Positions 49,877-59,923 of a stretch of 64,000 nt of DNA are shown piece after piece (the stretch's first letter is position 1; each line of letters starts with the position of its first letter). Below the pieces are notes generated by a model, which was not told where the DNA came from, ran no database searches, and saw only the letters and a program-made list of their open reading frames with translations. This DNA is from Acidobacteriota bacterium (GTDB taxonomy: Bacteria; Acidobacteriota; Terriglobia; Versatilivoradales; Versatilivoraceae), in NCBI GenBank assembly GCA_022616615.1, contig JAKEER010000513.1:62001-126000 (forward strand), in the 5' to 3' direction. The position numbers and the translations under genes are program-made.

Positions 49877-52800
49877 GTGAAGAAAACCAAAATCGTATGG
49901 TTGATTGTGGTCGCTTTAGTCTCTTTCTGTTTGAAACAACGTGTCGAGGCACAAGTGATCACTGGAACAATCGTCGGAACTGTTTTCGACCCTTCTTCAG
50001 CTGCGCTTCCGGGGGTTGAAGTGACCGTGACCAGTACTGAAACTGGCCTGTCCCGCACTGTACTGACGAATAGTACCGGAGAATACGTTGCTCCATCGTT
50101 GCCTCCTGGAACCTACAATATTGCGGCGGTCCTCAAGGGATTCAAGAAGGGAATTGTCCAGGATGCTAGATTGCGAGTTGACCAGACACTCCGGAAAGAC
50201 ATGGGTTTTGGAACTCGGGGAAGTGTCGCAGGAGGTCACGGTCCAGGCGGAAGTGCTGGCACTGGGAACCGAAAATCCTGCAATTGGGGAAGTCATATCG
50301 GATGAGCAAATTGTTGAATTGCCCTTGAATGGGCGCAGCTTCGTTCAGCTAGCAAATCTCTCAGCGGGAATTACCTCTCCAGGAAACGCCCAAGGCAAAA
50401 CCAACGTGAGCGTGTTTGGCAGGTCTACCTCCTCCATTAGCATCTCTGGACAGAGAGAATTCTCGACTGACTATAGGTTCGACGGCATTCCGGCCAAGGA
50501 TCGCATCTACGGGCCAGTCGGAATGCAGTTCGATGTGGACGCTATCTCCGAATTCAAAGTCCAGCGGGGGTACGCGTCCTCGGATATTGGCCTTTCGGGG
50601 CGGATCGATGTGATCACTAAATCAGGAACGAACGACTTTCACGGATCAGCCTGGGAATTCTTGCGGAACGAGAAGCTCGATGCTCGCAACACGTTTGCAA
50701 ATGCAAAGCTTCCTTTGCGTCAGAACCAGTTTGGCGCGGCCGCTGGTGGTCCTCTTATTAAGAACAAGTTGTTCTATTTCGGGGATTATGAAGGATTGAG
50801 AATCCGCAGCTCTTCCCCTAGCCTGGGAAGAATCCCGACTGTCGAGAACCTGCAAGGCAACTTTGCTGGGGGCCCTCCAGTTGTAGATCCAGCCGCACGT
50901 CAACCATTTCCTGGGAACATCATACCATCCAATCGCATCTCAACATTCGCCGCGCAGTATAACAAGTTCATTCCACAGCCAAACGCCAGCGGAGCTATCA
51001 ACCGCGTGATTTCAACTCGAACGATTCAAGACGAAGACAAATACAACGGTCGAGTCGACTACACGATATCCAGCAGCGACACCGTTTTTGGCAGATACAC
51101 TCACGTCAATTCACGGGTGACTAGAGAGGGCTTTATTCCCCTTACAGGAATTGACTCGCCGTTATCAGCACGAAACGCAGTCGCAGGCTGGACCCATTTT
51201 TTCGCGCCAAACATGCTGAACAGCTTCAGATTTGGCCTGAATCGAGTCGATAACAATCCTTTCATTCCGGAGGGGGCTAAAGAGAATCCGTCATTCAAGC
51301 AAATGTTTGGATTGCAAAACCTTAACGAACTGCCCGAATGCAATGGGCTACCTGGAGTGAACATGGCAGGGTATAACGGTCTAGGCGCCGGTACCCTTTG
51401 TCTTTCTGAGCATACAAATGATCTTCATTTCATCGATGACTTCTCCTACACCAGAGGGCGGCATCGCTTAAGTACTGGTTTTGAAATCATTCGTGTCCGC
51501 ATGCGCCAAATCATTGGCCTCGGGAACGTAGGAAGCTTTGCCTTCTCGGGGCAGTACACGGGAAACCCAGTAGCTGACTATCTTTTGGGAAATCCCAATT
51601 CAGCCTCCGGCCAAAACTTCACCAAGATCCCCTACCGTAAAGGAATTTGGCCAAGCTTCTACATCAACGATAACGTTCGTCTGACTTCAAAGTTGAATCT
51701 GACCGTCGGTCTTCGCTACGAATACATTCAACCCTTGGCCGACAAAGAGCGTTCTCTCGTCTCATTTGATCCCACAGTTCCTGGTGGCGGATACCTGTTC
51801 GAGGAGGGTTCAGGATTGGGTGATATTGGACGGCTGGTGAATCCGGGCCTTCTCCCCCCAGACAAAAACAACTGGGCTCCTCGATTTGGTCTCGCCTACT
51901 CGCCCGGCAAAGACGTGGCGCTTCGTGCGAGCTATGGAATTTTCTATCAGGAGCCGATTGGGAATAACCTAAACGCTCAGCAAAATGGACCACCTTATCG
52001 AGCCCAAGTTACCCTTCTCGGTGAGCTGAATAATCCGACGATTAACTTAGGCAAGGACTTGATCTTTCCACTTTTGCGGCCTCCATATCGAGGACCAAGC
52101 GTGGGCGTGTTCGGCCTCGATTTTACCTACCGGACTCCTTATCTCCAGAGTTGGACACTAAGCATTCAGAAGACCCTTCCTGCAGGTCTGCTTGCCGAAG
52201 GGGCGTATGTGGGCTCAAAAGGAACAAAGCTAGACAAATGGGTAGATCTTAATATCGCGGCGACGCCCCCGCCTCCTGGATTTACGGGAACACTGCAGAG
52301 TCGTCGCGCTTTTCCGGACTTTGGGACCGTCCTCTTTATCGCCGGCAGTGCCAAGTCCAACTACCACGGCCTCCAACTCACGCTCAAGAAAAGTTGGGGT
52401 GGGGGACTATCGTTTCTTACAAATTACACATTCAGTAAGTCCTTGGACACTGACTCGTGGGATGGAGTAAGAAGTTATATCCTAAGCGATCCAGGCAAAG
52501 CTCGCAGTTCCTTCGATCAGCGACAACGTTTCACGCTGAGCTGGGTCTATCAACTGCCAGTGCGTACCCTTGATAACAAGGTGGCCCGAACCTTGATTGC
52601 GGGGTGGCAGATAACGGGCATCACTCTCTTGCAGTCGGGATTTCCTTTCGCGCCCGTGACAGCCGTAGACTATTCAAACAGGCTTTTGACCTACGCACCA
52701 AGAATCCCAATTCGAACCTGTAATGGGAATTTGCCCGCGGATGAGCGTAAGCCCGAAAGATGGATTGAAACAAGCTGCTTTTCTTTACCCGCGCAAAACA

Positions 52801-53045
52801 CGCTCGGTAACTCAGGCCTGAATATTCTTGAGACTGACGGAGTCATTAATCAGGACTTTGGATTGATGAAGAATTTTCAGTTAGCAGAACGGCTAAGAAT
52901 GCAGTTTCGTTTCGAAGCTTTTAATCTGCTCAACCATGCAAATTATCGGGCACCCATCAACTCTCTGGAGAATCCCTCATTCGGTAGGGTATTGGGTGCC
53001 CTTCCTTCCCGAAATCTGCAGTTTGGTCTCAAGTTCAATTGGTGA
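49877..53045 (+). pseudogene. TonB-dependent receptor with a +1 frameshift (or sequencing error) near codon ~110
   Basis: N-terminal part 49877-50305 and remainder in ORF 50088-53045; alignment with the paralog at 56500 places the shift at atgGGttttg ~50203-50205. Confidence 0.8.
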
Positions 53046-53332
53046 AAGAGCAGACAAAACTTTGGAGCAGGCTTGAGTGCAGAATCCTGGAGGACTCAGA
53101 AGGAATGGTTATGGCAATTAAGGGTGTGCACCAGCTTTGACTCTGAGGGCCAACAATGGCTCAGAAGTTTTCATTGCCAACGGCAAGGGCACCCGCGCTG
53201 AAAGATCCCACGAGTGACGGGTTTTGGGGTGATCGAGATAGGAGACCGCGCCCGAGAAACAGAGATACTTTATGTTACTGGTTCCTGACGACGTTCAGCG
53301 GAAGGGTTACCTGAACTGCGGTGCTCGTGAGC

Positions 53333-53893
53333 TCAGGGCTGAGAAAATACGACGATGTACCGGGCCTGTTGAGTCTTTTGTATTCGAGGGCCATGGGGGA
53401 TCCGGGCGTCAAAATAGAGCGAGTCCCCCTCCCTAACAGAGTAAGTCTTGTCACCAACCACATACTCCATCTCTCCTTCCAACATGTAGACGAATTGCTC
53501 GCCACGATGGTCCTGAAGGGTAAACTTAAAGGTCTTACCGTCGAGAGCGACAATCATCGGTTGCATGTCTCGTCGTCTTCGTCCTGGAGCGAGAAGTTCG
53601 TATTGGTAGTTCATGGCGCTGCGACGGCCTGTGGTGTTCTGACGTTTGTTCCTCGGAAAGAAAACCGTTCCCGCGTCTTCTTCGGAACCGAAGAATTCGC
53701 TAATCGGTACATCGAACGCCTCGGCAAGTTTGGCAAGCGTCGCTATCGATGGGGACACAAGAGCGTTTTCAATTTTCGACAACATTCCTCGGCTAAATCC
53801 AGCCAACTCACTCACTTGATGCAAAGTCATACTTCGCGATGCCCGCAAGGCCTTGATCCGTCGGGCAAGCTTGTGTTCCGTAACTTCAGTCAT
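53333..53893 (-). CDS. XRE-family HTH regulator with C-terminal cupin
   Basis: LARRIKALRASRSMTLHQVSELAGFSRGMLSKIENALVSPSIATLAKLAEAFDVPISEFF ... cupin FVYMLEGEMEYVVGDKTYSVREGDSLYFDARIPHG. Confidence 0.93.
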   Translation of the reverse strand: MTEVTEHKLARRIKALRASRSMTLHQVSELAGFSRGMLSKIENALVSPSIATLAKLAEAFDVPISEFFGSEEDAGTVFFPRNKRQNTTGRRSAMNYQYELLAPGRRRRDMQPMIVALDGKTFKFTLQDHRGEQFVYMLEGEMEYVVGDKTYSVREGDSLYFDARIPHGPRIQKTQQARYIVVFSQP

Positions 53894-54268
53894 CGACAGC
53901 TCTCCTTCCTTCTAACTGAATTAAGTTGAATAATAGTTAACCTGGATCATGTTCGTCAAATTCTACATTCAACAAAGCCGCCACACAAAAATTACAACCG
54001 GTTCGTCAGTTCGATAGAGTGGTCTGACGAACTGGCAGGGTGCAAGGCTCAGATCAGTAATCGTCTAGTTAGTTTAGTTAGTTTCTGTCGCGAAACGGGT
54101 GAAAACGGCTCTGTGAGGCTGGCGGGAGCCTCGGCAGGTTGCGATTATCACAGTCGGCCCGCCTGAAAGCCAGAGCCAGCCGGGCGAGAGGTGTGAGAGC
54201 AGGTCGCATGGCGTTGCCAACAGACACGTCGGCACAGTGCGGAGCAACGACGGTTTCAAGACTGGAGA

Positions 54269-55690
54269 TTATGCGGCGGCGGGACGTGGCGGTTTGCGTT
54301 TGGCACGCAACAGTGCCGCAATGCGCAGGAGATTGTTGGCCAGGACAGCAGCGCCAACGAAAAGCTCGAAGCGTTGTCGACCTTCAGCCAGGCAGCGCTT
54401 CATGCCGCGTCCCCGGAACAACACCGAGATACGGCCCTCGATGCCGGCGCGGAAGCGCTGGCCTTTTTTGAAGGCGGGGCTTTTCTCGATCGTTTCGCGT
54501 TGGGGAGTTTTCTTTCCCCCTCGCTGGGGGATGGAGATGACGGCGACGCCAGCCTGCTGACAGGCGGTGAGATTGTTGGGGCTGTAAAACCCGCGGTCGG
54601 CACCATAGAGTTCTGGGGCCTGGCCAAAGGTTTGCTGATGGCTCTGGAGCGAGGGTTCGACGTGGTGTTCGTCGGCCGGGTTTCCATCCAGTACGCGGTA
54701 CTGAGTGATCAAGCCGCGGGCGCTTTCGGCCAGAAACACCTTGTGGCCGAACTCGATGGGCTTTTGAGTCTTGCCCCGTTTGATCAGGTCGGTGTGGCTT
54801 TCAAAGATGGAGTAGATTTTCTGATCGCTGGGGACTTGTTCGCCTTCCAGCACGCGGCGGCGGGTCTGATCCAGGACGCGGTCGCCCAGTTGACAGTAAT
54901 GCTCGATCTCTTTCCGGAGCGCCTGGATGGCGAGGTCGTCGGTGAGAGACTTGCCACGGGCGTTTTGAGTTTGGGTGAGGACGCGGCGGGCATTGCTGAC
55001 GACGCGTTGGCTGACACGCAGGAGGCGGCGGTATTGGGGGACCAGCTGGGATTGCCGCTGCTGGGCGCTCATCCGTTGGATCTGCTGCATGCGGCGGCGG
55101 GCCGAGCGGCAGTGATTGGTAAAGCCCCGAACGCCCCGGGGCAGCAGTGTATCGAGACGCCCGACCAGGCGGCTGAGGACGCGCACCGTGTCCCAGAGCA
55201 AGGTGCTGTCGGTGGGGTGATGGATGTCGGCTTCCACCACGGTGGTGTCGGTGCGCAGTTTCTTGCCGTCCTCCAGCCCGAGAGCGACCGCCGCCTCGAC
55301 CACTAGCTGATTGACGACTTCCAGAGTGGCTGGGGTGAGCCGGACGAAGGCGCGGTGGAAGGCATCGTGTTTGGGGACGGGGCGGCTGAAGAACTGGGTG
55401 AACTGCCGCAAGGTGTAGCCATCGGCGATGCGTTCACGCAGTTCGCGATAGTCCCAGTTCTTGACACGCATCAGGGTCAGGGAGCGCAGCACTTGCGCGG
55501 CGTCGAGTCCGTTGCGGCCGGTGGCGGGGTTTTTCAGCCCGCGCTGGAGGTCCCGGCGCACGTGCTCGACCAGGGTCTGGTGTTGATCGATGAAGTCGGA
55601 GATCTGCTGGAGGAGGGGGTCGAGGGTGATGTTCTGGGCGCGGAACTCGAGATCGGCGAAGCTCCATTGGTGGGTAGTGGCTCGGGCCAT
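54269..55690 (-). CDS. Transposase (ISNCY-like)
   Basis: MARATTHQWSFADLEFRAQNITLDPLLQQISDFIDQHQTLVEHVRRDL...LRTDTTVVEADIHHPTDSTLLWDTVRVLSRLV; GADRGFYSPNNL. Confidence 0.88.
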   Translation of the reverse strand: MARATTHQWSFADLEFRAQNITLDPLLQQISDFIDQHQTLVEHVRRDLQRGLKNPATGRNGLDAAQVLRSLTLMRVKNWDYRELRERIADGYTLRQFTQFFSRPVPKHDAFHRAFVRLTPATLEVVNQLVVEAAVALGLEDGKKLRTDTTVVEADIHHPTDSTLLWDTVRVLSRLVGRLDTLLPRGVRGFTNHCRSARRRMQQIQRMSAQQRQSQLVPQYRRLLRVSQRVVSNARRVLTQTQNARGKSLTDDLAIQALRKEIEHYCQLGDRVLDQTRRRVLEGEQVPSDQKIYSIFESHTDLIKRGKTQKPIEFGHKVFLAESARGLITQYRVLDGNPADEHHVEPSLQSHQQTFGQAPELYGADRGFYSPNNLTACQQAGVAVISIPQRGGKKTPQRETIEKSPAFKKGQRFRAGIEGRISVLFRGRGMKRCLAEGRQRFELFVGAAVLANNLLRIAALLRAKRKPPRPAAA

Positions 55691-55789
55691 GGAAGAATCT
55701 CCGGAGGCGTTGTTTTGAGTATTCCGAGAGCATTATAGAGCTATCGGAAACAGTTGACAACCGGAAACTGAGGCCCTACGCTGAGGCGC

Positions 55790-56182
55790 ATGAACCGACG
55801 ACCGTCATCGCTGGAGGCCCGGATTGAAACCGTCAAACAGGCGATCATCCGCCTGGGAGACCTGCGCCCGGGCAAACTCTCGCAGCAATACAATGTCTGT
55901 GGCAAAGCGGACTGTCGTTGCAAGGCCGATCCACCGCAAAAACATGGCCCGTACTACCAGCTCAGCTTCACCCGCAGCGGCAAGAGCTCGACTCAATTTG
56001 TGCGGCAAGAAGACCTAGCCGTGGTGCGGCAGCAGTTAAAAAATTACCAGCGCTTGCGGGAATTGATCGACCGCTGGATCACGTTGGGGATGGAACTGTC
56101 GCGTCTGAAACTGCCGTCAGCCCGACTGGGTGGCGTTTCCCGGAAACCTCCGCGTGCCCAACGCGTCGCGAAGCGTCGTTAG
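55790..56182 (+). CDS. DUF6788-like small protein inside the IS
   Basis: IRLGDLRPGKLSQQYNVCGKADCRCKADPPQKHGPYYQLSFTRSGKSST; lies within the IS inverted repeats. Confidence 0.7.
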   Translation: MNRRPSSLEARIETVKQAIIRLGDLRPGKLSQQYNVCGKADCRCKADPPQKHGPYYQLSFTRSGKSSTQFVRQEDLAVVRQQLKNYQRLRELIDRWITLGMELSRLKLPSARLGGVSRKPPRAQRVAKRR

Positions 56183-56383
56183 AAGGCGTCGATTTCAGAG
56201 ACCTACAAAACTCTAAGAACCAGTCCCAGCAAGGGCTTCCGAGTTTCGCGACAGAAACTAGTTAAATGAAGAGATGAGAATTGATCGACTAGTGAAGGTG
56301 AGGGCGACTTGGAGCATGAACACGTACGGTCAGAATCTCTTATTTCCGCGCCGGCTAGAATTTTAGCGACCGGCAGAATATTT

Positions 56384-56411
56384 CTTATAATGAAAAATTT
56401 TTCTTGACAAG
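56384..56411 (+). promoter_or_regulatory. Conserved promoter-like motif CYTATA-N13-CTTGACAMG
   Basis: CTTATA-atgaaaaattttt-CTTGACAAG upstream of TonB receptor 56548. Confidence 0.6.
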
Positions 56412-56547
56412 CATCAAACCAAAAACTATTGTAAGTCAAGAGTGATCAACAAAACAACTGTCATTATCCAACAATCCAACACCTGGACTTGGCGAAGCCG
56501 TGGTGCCGGTGACGCTTTTGATCCCAAAAATCAGGTTAGGAGGGGAA

Positions 56548-59500
56548 GTGAAAAAGTCAAATAGGGTACTGAGTGTGGCGCTGATGTTTCTCTGCTTTTT
56601 CCTAGTTGAAGTGGCGTTTGGGCAGGTAACGACAGGAACGATCGTGGGAACTCTCTTTGACCCATCGGCGGCTGCGTTGCCTGGAGTAGGAGTGACGGTT
56701 ACGAACGTGGGAACCGGTGCCACAAGAGTGCTAACCACGACTGAGCTGGGGGAGTACACGGCTCCTTTGCTTCCACCCGGAATCTACAGGATTACGGCAG
56801 AGTTAAAGGGGTTCAAGAAGGCAACGGTGGAAGACCTCAGGCTCAGGGTAGATCAAGAGCTCCGGCGAAACATCACCATGGAAATCGGTGAGATAACCCA
56901 GGAATTGACTGTAAAGGCTGAAAGTGTGGCCGTCGGGACCGAAAATCCTGTACTGGGAGAGGTGATTTCTGATGAGCAGATCGTGGATCTGCCTCTAAAT
57001 GGAAGGAGTTTTATCCAGTTGGCCGCCCTCTCGGCCGGAATAACATCTCCAGGAACCGCTCAGGGTGAAAGCGCCACCACCGCCTTCGCTCAAAGGAGTA
57101 GTGTAGCAGTCAGTATTTCAGGCCAACGCGAAAATACAACTGACTATCGCTTTGACGGAATCCCTAGTAAAGATCGAGTTATTGGTCCGGTTGGTATGCA
57201 GCCAGATGTGGATTCTATCGCCGAGTTTAAGATCCAGCGAGGCTATGCTTCGGCAGATGTCGCGACGTTCGGAAGGATCAATGTGGTGACTAAATCAGGG
57301 ACCAATAATTTTCATGGTTCCGCCTGGGAGTTCCTCAGGAATGATAAATTTGACGCTCGCAACAGTTTTGCCTCTCGAAAATTGCCCTTCCGACAAAACC
57401 AATTTGGTGTTGCAGCCGGTGGCAGCATCATCAAGAATAAGCTTTTCTATTTCGGAGATTATGAAGGACTGCGAATTCGACGCACCTCCCCGGGGCTTGG
57501 CCGGGTGCCGATCCCGGAAAACTTACGAGGTAACTTTGCCGGTGCGGCCCCTATCATTGATCCGTTGACTGGCCAACCTTTTTCGGGAAACATCATCCCT
57601 ACTGCACGAATTTCAAAATTTGCTCAAACTTACAATCAATTCATTCCAGCACCCAATGCCGCTGGAACGGCGAACCGGGCTATCGGAGTCAGATTTCTCC
57701 AAGATGACAATAAGTACAATATCAGGATTGACTATGCTCACTCGCAGAGTGACACGCTGTTTGGCAGGTACACCCATAATAATTCAGAGCAATTGAGCGA
57801 AGGTCTTGCGCCATTTAGCGGAAACCAAGCCCCCATTAGGGGCCGAAACGCTGTGTTGAGCTGGACCCACATTTTCAGCCCCAATCTTTTGAATAGCTTC
57901 AAGGTCGGGCTGAACCGAGTGCTGAATTTCCCCTACTTGCCCCAAGGGGCAGAAACGAATCAATCGTTTCGGACCCTATTTGGTTTTCAGAGCGTTAACG
58001 AACTCCCCCAGTGCAACGCGCTAGCCAACGTGGGGATGGCGGGATATAACACCTTTGGTGGCGGGTCGCTTTGCATAGTCTGGACGACCAACGACTATCA
58101 TTTCGCTAACAACTTATCTTATACGCGAGGTCGGCACCGCATGAGCACGGGTTTTGAAATTGTCCGGACCTACGTGCGTCATGTGACTGGTGTATGGGGA
58201 CAAGGAGTCTTTAGCTTCACGGGGCAGTATACTGGGAACCCAGTGGCAGACTATCTCTTAGGGATTCCGTTTTCAGCGACCGGTCAGGACTATGCACGCA
58301 TTCCAGATCGGAGGGCCATTTGGCCCAGCTTCTACTTCAACGATGACATCCACGTAACCAAAAGCTTCAACTTGACCCTGGGCCTGCGCTACGACTACTT
58401 TCAGCCTTTGGCTGAGGACAATCACAAGCTGGTCTCCTTCGACCCCTTCGTCCAGGGTGGGGGATTTCTGTACGAGCCCGGATCCGGCCTGGACAGCATC
58501 GGTCGCATTGGCAGTAAGGGGCTATTTGTCCCAGACAAAAACAACTTTGCTCCCCGGCTTGGCATAGCCTGGAGTCCTAAGGAAAACTTGGCGATTCGTT
58601 CCAGCTATGGCATCTTTTATCAAGAAATCGGTGGCAACCGCTTGAATACCACGCTAACGGGACCTCCCTTCGTCCTAACTACCTCGCTTTTCGGCGAGGC
58701 TACTCGACCAACCGTGAATCTCGATCGTGATGTGATTTTCCCAAGGCAGTCCCCTCCCTTCCGAGGACCTGGTGTGTCTTCATTTGGCTTTAATCCGAAT
58801 GTTCGAAACGCCTACCTTCAAGCATGGACAATGAGCGTCCAACAGACCTTTTCCAATAACTTCTTTGCAGAGGCCGCGTATATTGGTTCAAAAGGAACCA
58901 AACTGGACAAGCTCGAAGACCTCAATATCCCTGGTACTCCTCCCCCTCCGGGCTTTACGGGCAGCCTGCAAAGCCGCCGACCCTTTCCGGACTTCGGATT
59001 TGTACTCTACGCGGACAATGACGCCAACTCCAATTATCACGCTCTGCAGTTGACCTTGAAAAAAACGTCGAGCCGCGGGCTGTCTTTCCTTACGAATTAC
59101 ACCTTTAGCAAGTCTTTGGACGGGGACTCGTTTGACAACAAAGGTACTAGGAACTACATACCGGGCCAACCGGATAAGGCCCGAAGTGTCTTTGACCAGC
59201 GTCATCGTTTCTCTTTGAGTTGGGTTTACAACCTGCCAGCTCCTAGACCGAGCAACGTCGCGGCCAGCTTGCTGCTGGAAGGGTGGCAGATTTCCGGAAT
59301 TACCACACTGCAATCAGGATTTCCGTTCCACCCGACAACATCGAGGGATTATTCGAATAGACTCACCACTTTTACGAATCTCCCCAACCGTATTTGTGAT
59401 GGCAATCTCCCGTCGAGTCAGCGGAAGCCCGAGAAATGGTTCGATACTAGTTGCTTTGTCCCTCCTACACTTAATACGCTTGGCAACTCCGGGTTCCATA

Positions 59501-59721
59501 TCCTGGACACTGACGGTGTCGTCAATCAGGATCTGGGCCTGATTAAGAACTTTGCGGTTCACGAGTCGCTTAAGGTGCAGTTCCGCGCAGAGTTCTTCAA
59601 CCTGTTTAATCATCCAAATTTTGGTCGACCTAATAGCGGAGTGGAGTCCGCTTTGTTTGGCCGGGTATTGAGCACTCTGCCTGCCCGGATCATGCAATTT
59701 GGGTTAAAGTTCTACTGGTAG
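56548..59721 (+). CDS. TonB-dependent receptor, Oar-like (paralog of 49877-53045)
   Basis: GQVTTGTIVGTLFDPSAAALPGVGVTVTN; LPLNGRSFIQLAALSAGITSPG; C-terminal ...RIMQFGLKFYW; exact start uncertain. Confidence 0.9.
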   Translation: MKKSNRVLSVALMFLCFFLVEVAFGQVTTGTIVGTLFDPSAAALPGVGVTVTNVGTGATRVLTTTELGEYTAPLLPPGIYRITAELKGFKKATVEDLRLRVDQELRRNITMEIGEITQELTVKAESVAVGTENPVLGEVISDEQIVDLPLNGRSFIQLAALSAGITSPGTAQGESATTAFAQRSSVAVSISGQRENTTDYRFDGIPSKDRVIGPVGMQPDVDSIAEFKIQRGYASADVATFGRINVVTKSGTNNFHGSAWEFLRNDKFDARNSFASRKLPFRQNQFGVAAGGSIIKNKLFYFGDYEGLRIRRTSPGLGRVPIPENLRGNFAGAAPIIDPLTGQPFSGNIIPTARISKFAQTYNQFIPAPNAAGTANRAIGVRFLQDDNKYNIRIDYAHSQSDTLFGRYTHNNSEQLSEGLAPFSGNQAPIRGRNAVLSWTHIFSPNLLNSFKVGLNRVLNFPYLPQGAETNQSFRTLFGFQSVNELPQCNALANVGMAGYNTFGGGSLCIVWTTNDYHFANNLSYTRGRHRMSTGFEIVRTYVRHVTGVWGQGVFSFTGQYTGNPVADYLLGIPFSATGQDYARIPDRRAIWPSFYFNDDIHVTKSFNLTLGLRYDYFQPLAEDNHKLVSFDPFVQGGGFLYEPGSGLDSIGRIGSKGLFVPDKNNFAPRLGIAWSPKENLAIRSSYGIFYQEIGGNRLNTTLTGPPFVLTTSLFGEATRPTVNLDRDVIFPRQSPPFRGPGVSSFGFNPNVRNAYLQAWTMSVQQTFSNNFFAEAAYIGSKGTKLDKLEDLNIPGTPPPPGFTGSLQSRRPFPDFGFVLYADNDANSNYHALQLTLKKTSSRGLSFLTNYTFSKSLDGDSFDNKGTRNYIPGQPDKARSVFDQRHRFSLSWVYNLPAPRPSNVAASLLLEGWQISGITTLQSGFPFHPTTSRDYSNRLTTFTNLPNRICDGNLPSSQRKPEKWFDTSCFVPPTLNTLGNSGFHILDTDGVVNQDLGLIKNFAVHESLKVQFRAEFFNLFNHPNFGRPNSGVESALFGRVLSTLPARIMQFGLKFYW

Positions 59722-59923
59722 ATTGAATTAGTTTTCGTGGTCCTGGATCGAACCCTGCTGTTGATTTGAGAAGGCTTGGCATCTGTAGAGATGTTGTTAG
59801 AACGAATCATCAGAAGAGTGGGATGAGAAGATCGCGACGCTATAAGAAGCATGTGGAACTCTTGCTTGACAAGGAATAAGATTGTGAGTTGGTGGGAAAG
59901 ATCAAGAAAAGGGTAGGTGTAGA

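Larger units (their letters stand above)
54081..56258. mobile_element. Complete insertion sequence (ISNCY-like) with DUF6788-like accessory ORF
   Basis: Terminal GTTTCTGTCGCGAAAC / GTTTCGCGACAGAAAC inverted repeats; 6-bp target duplication TAGTTA at 54075-54080 and 56259-56264. Confidence 0.85.

Noticed and set aside
54374-55306. 310-aa plus-strand ORF in the IS
   Set aside because: Mirror frame of the transposase (high-GC shadow ORF).
59839-59873. Fifth copy of CYTATA-N13-CTTGACAAG upstream of 59924
   Set aside because: CTTGACAAG is present at 59865 but the nearest CTATA box is 20 nt away rather than 13, so not counted in the motif set.
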